Assembly: GCA_026786125.1 (NCBI GenBank) | Contig: JAJAYU010000336.1 | Location: forward strand, 1 to 5,221 | Reading direction: 5' to 3' | DNA length: 5,221 nt | Source of the DNA: Chamaesiphon sp. | Lineage (GTDB): Bacteria; Cyanobacteriota; Cyanobacteriia; Cyanobacteriales; Chamaesiphonaceae | Shown here: in pieces, positions 4,911 to 5,221 of the stretch | How the letters are laid out: each line of letters opens with the position of its first letter | Numbering within the stretch: the first letter of the stretch is position 1 | The notes under the pieces: model-generated | Told to the model about the DNA's origin: nothing | The model's input: only the letters and a program-made list of their open reading frames with translations | Databases searched by the model: none | Program-made: the position numbers and the translations under genes

Positions 4911-4940
4911 GAAAATAGCCCGCTAATGCAGGCTATTTTC
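4911..4940 (-). terminator. Hairpin terminator of rpsF
   Basis: On the minus strand GAAAATAGCC (4940-4931) pairs perfectly with GGCTATTTTC (4920-4911); TGC/GCG adds three more pairs (one U-G) around an ATTA tetraloop. Pairing is better on the minus than on the plus strand, where one inner pair becomes C-A, which supports a role for rpsF transcripts ending 30 bases upstream. The downstream U-run is within the stem (UUUUC) rather than a long tail. Confidence 0.7.
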
Positions 4941-4969
4941 TTGGGGAATGCTAGATTCTAACCGAAATA

Positions 4970-5221
4970 TTATGCAGCATCTTCACTTTCAGCAAGTGCG
5001 GCAGCAGCAGCGGCTGCTTTAGCAGCCTTTTTAGGTGGATCGAGTTTGAGGCTCAAGTAGCGAATGACATCTTCACTCAGACGCATTGCTCTTTCTAGTG
5101 GGGCAATTTCTTTGCCAGAACCAGTAAAGTTGACTTGGACGTAGATACCATCGCGGTTTTTGCCGATTAGATATGCCAGACGACGTTTGCCACGTTGTTG
5201 AATTTCAATATCGGTAGCACC
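4970..5221 (-). CDS. rpsF: 30S ribosomal protein S6, 3' part (5' end outside window)
   Basis: The minus strand encodes the last 83 residues of ribosomal protein S6, ending at TAA (4972-4970). S6 binds the central domain of 16S rRNA in the small-subunit platform, together with S18. Visible family segments: [17 protein letters not shown] (the conserved basic strand, first residues of the window part), [10 protein letters not shown] (beta strand), and [15 protein letters not shown] (second alpha helix and last strand). It continues into an Ala/Lys-rich tail [20 protein letters not shown]; such low-complexity extensions are common in bacterial S6. About 30-36 N-terminal residues are missing because the gene runs off the right edge. 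Reading frame is fixed by the codon GGT at 5221-5219. A hairpin terminator follows 30 bases past the stop. Confidence 0.95.
   Translation of the reverse strand, partial: GATDIEIQQRGKRRLAYLIGKNRDGIYVQVNFTGSGKEIAPLERAMRLSEDVIRYLSLKLDPPKKAAKAAAAAAALAESEDAA

Overview
The window comes from a phycobilisome-containing cyanobacterium, genus not determinable. A complete nblA-family gene is present (phycobilisome degradation is specific to cyanobacteria and red algal plastids), one perfect HIP1 octamer (GCGATCGC) and many CGATCG-type sites occur, there is a cyanobacteria-typical secreted DUF4168-like protein, and base composition is moderate. All of it looks chromosomal; no mobile element, CRISPR array, tRNA or rRNA is visible.

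Layout. Positions 25-1125 (+): prfA, encoding release factor 1, complete, preceded directly by a heptameric GCCTAAA repeat that starts at base 1. Everything else recognised is on the minus strand. Reading that strand from the right edge: the 3' end of rpsF (ribosomal protein S6, cut by the window) with a strong hairpin terminator; a secreted DUF4168-like protein with its own candidate promoter; ureE and ureF, the nickel-delivery and assembly chaperones for urease, 30 bases apart; a 626-base gap; an atypical SDR (NAD(P)-binding epimerase-like) gene; and, 82 bases further on, the small nblA gene of 56 codons, which converges on prfA with a 15-base gap.

The most interesting part is the gap between ureF and the SDR gene. 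On the minus strand it holds a near-consensus sigma70-type promoter (TTGACA, 17 bases, TATAGT) and, about 190 bases downstream, a textbook Rho-independent terminator (imperfect stem of about 13 pairs followed by seven T). No open reading frame worth the name lies between them. I call this a candidate small regulatory RNA. It carries hairpins and an apparently unpaired CU-rich stretch (UCUCCUCUCU) that is perfectly complementary to a Shine-Dalgarno-like AGAGAGGAGA, the kind of seed expected in an RNA that blocks ribosome binding on target mRNAs. Whether it corresponds to a described cyanobacterial sRNA cannot be settled from the sequence alone.

Functionally, ureE/ureF (urea nitrogen assimilation; ureG and the structural genes are not next to them here) and nblA (recovery of nitrogen from phycobilisomes under starvation) both touch nitrogen supply, while prfA and rpsF are translation housekeeping genes. 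The genes do not form one pathway; only ureE-ureF is a convincing operon.
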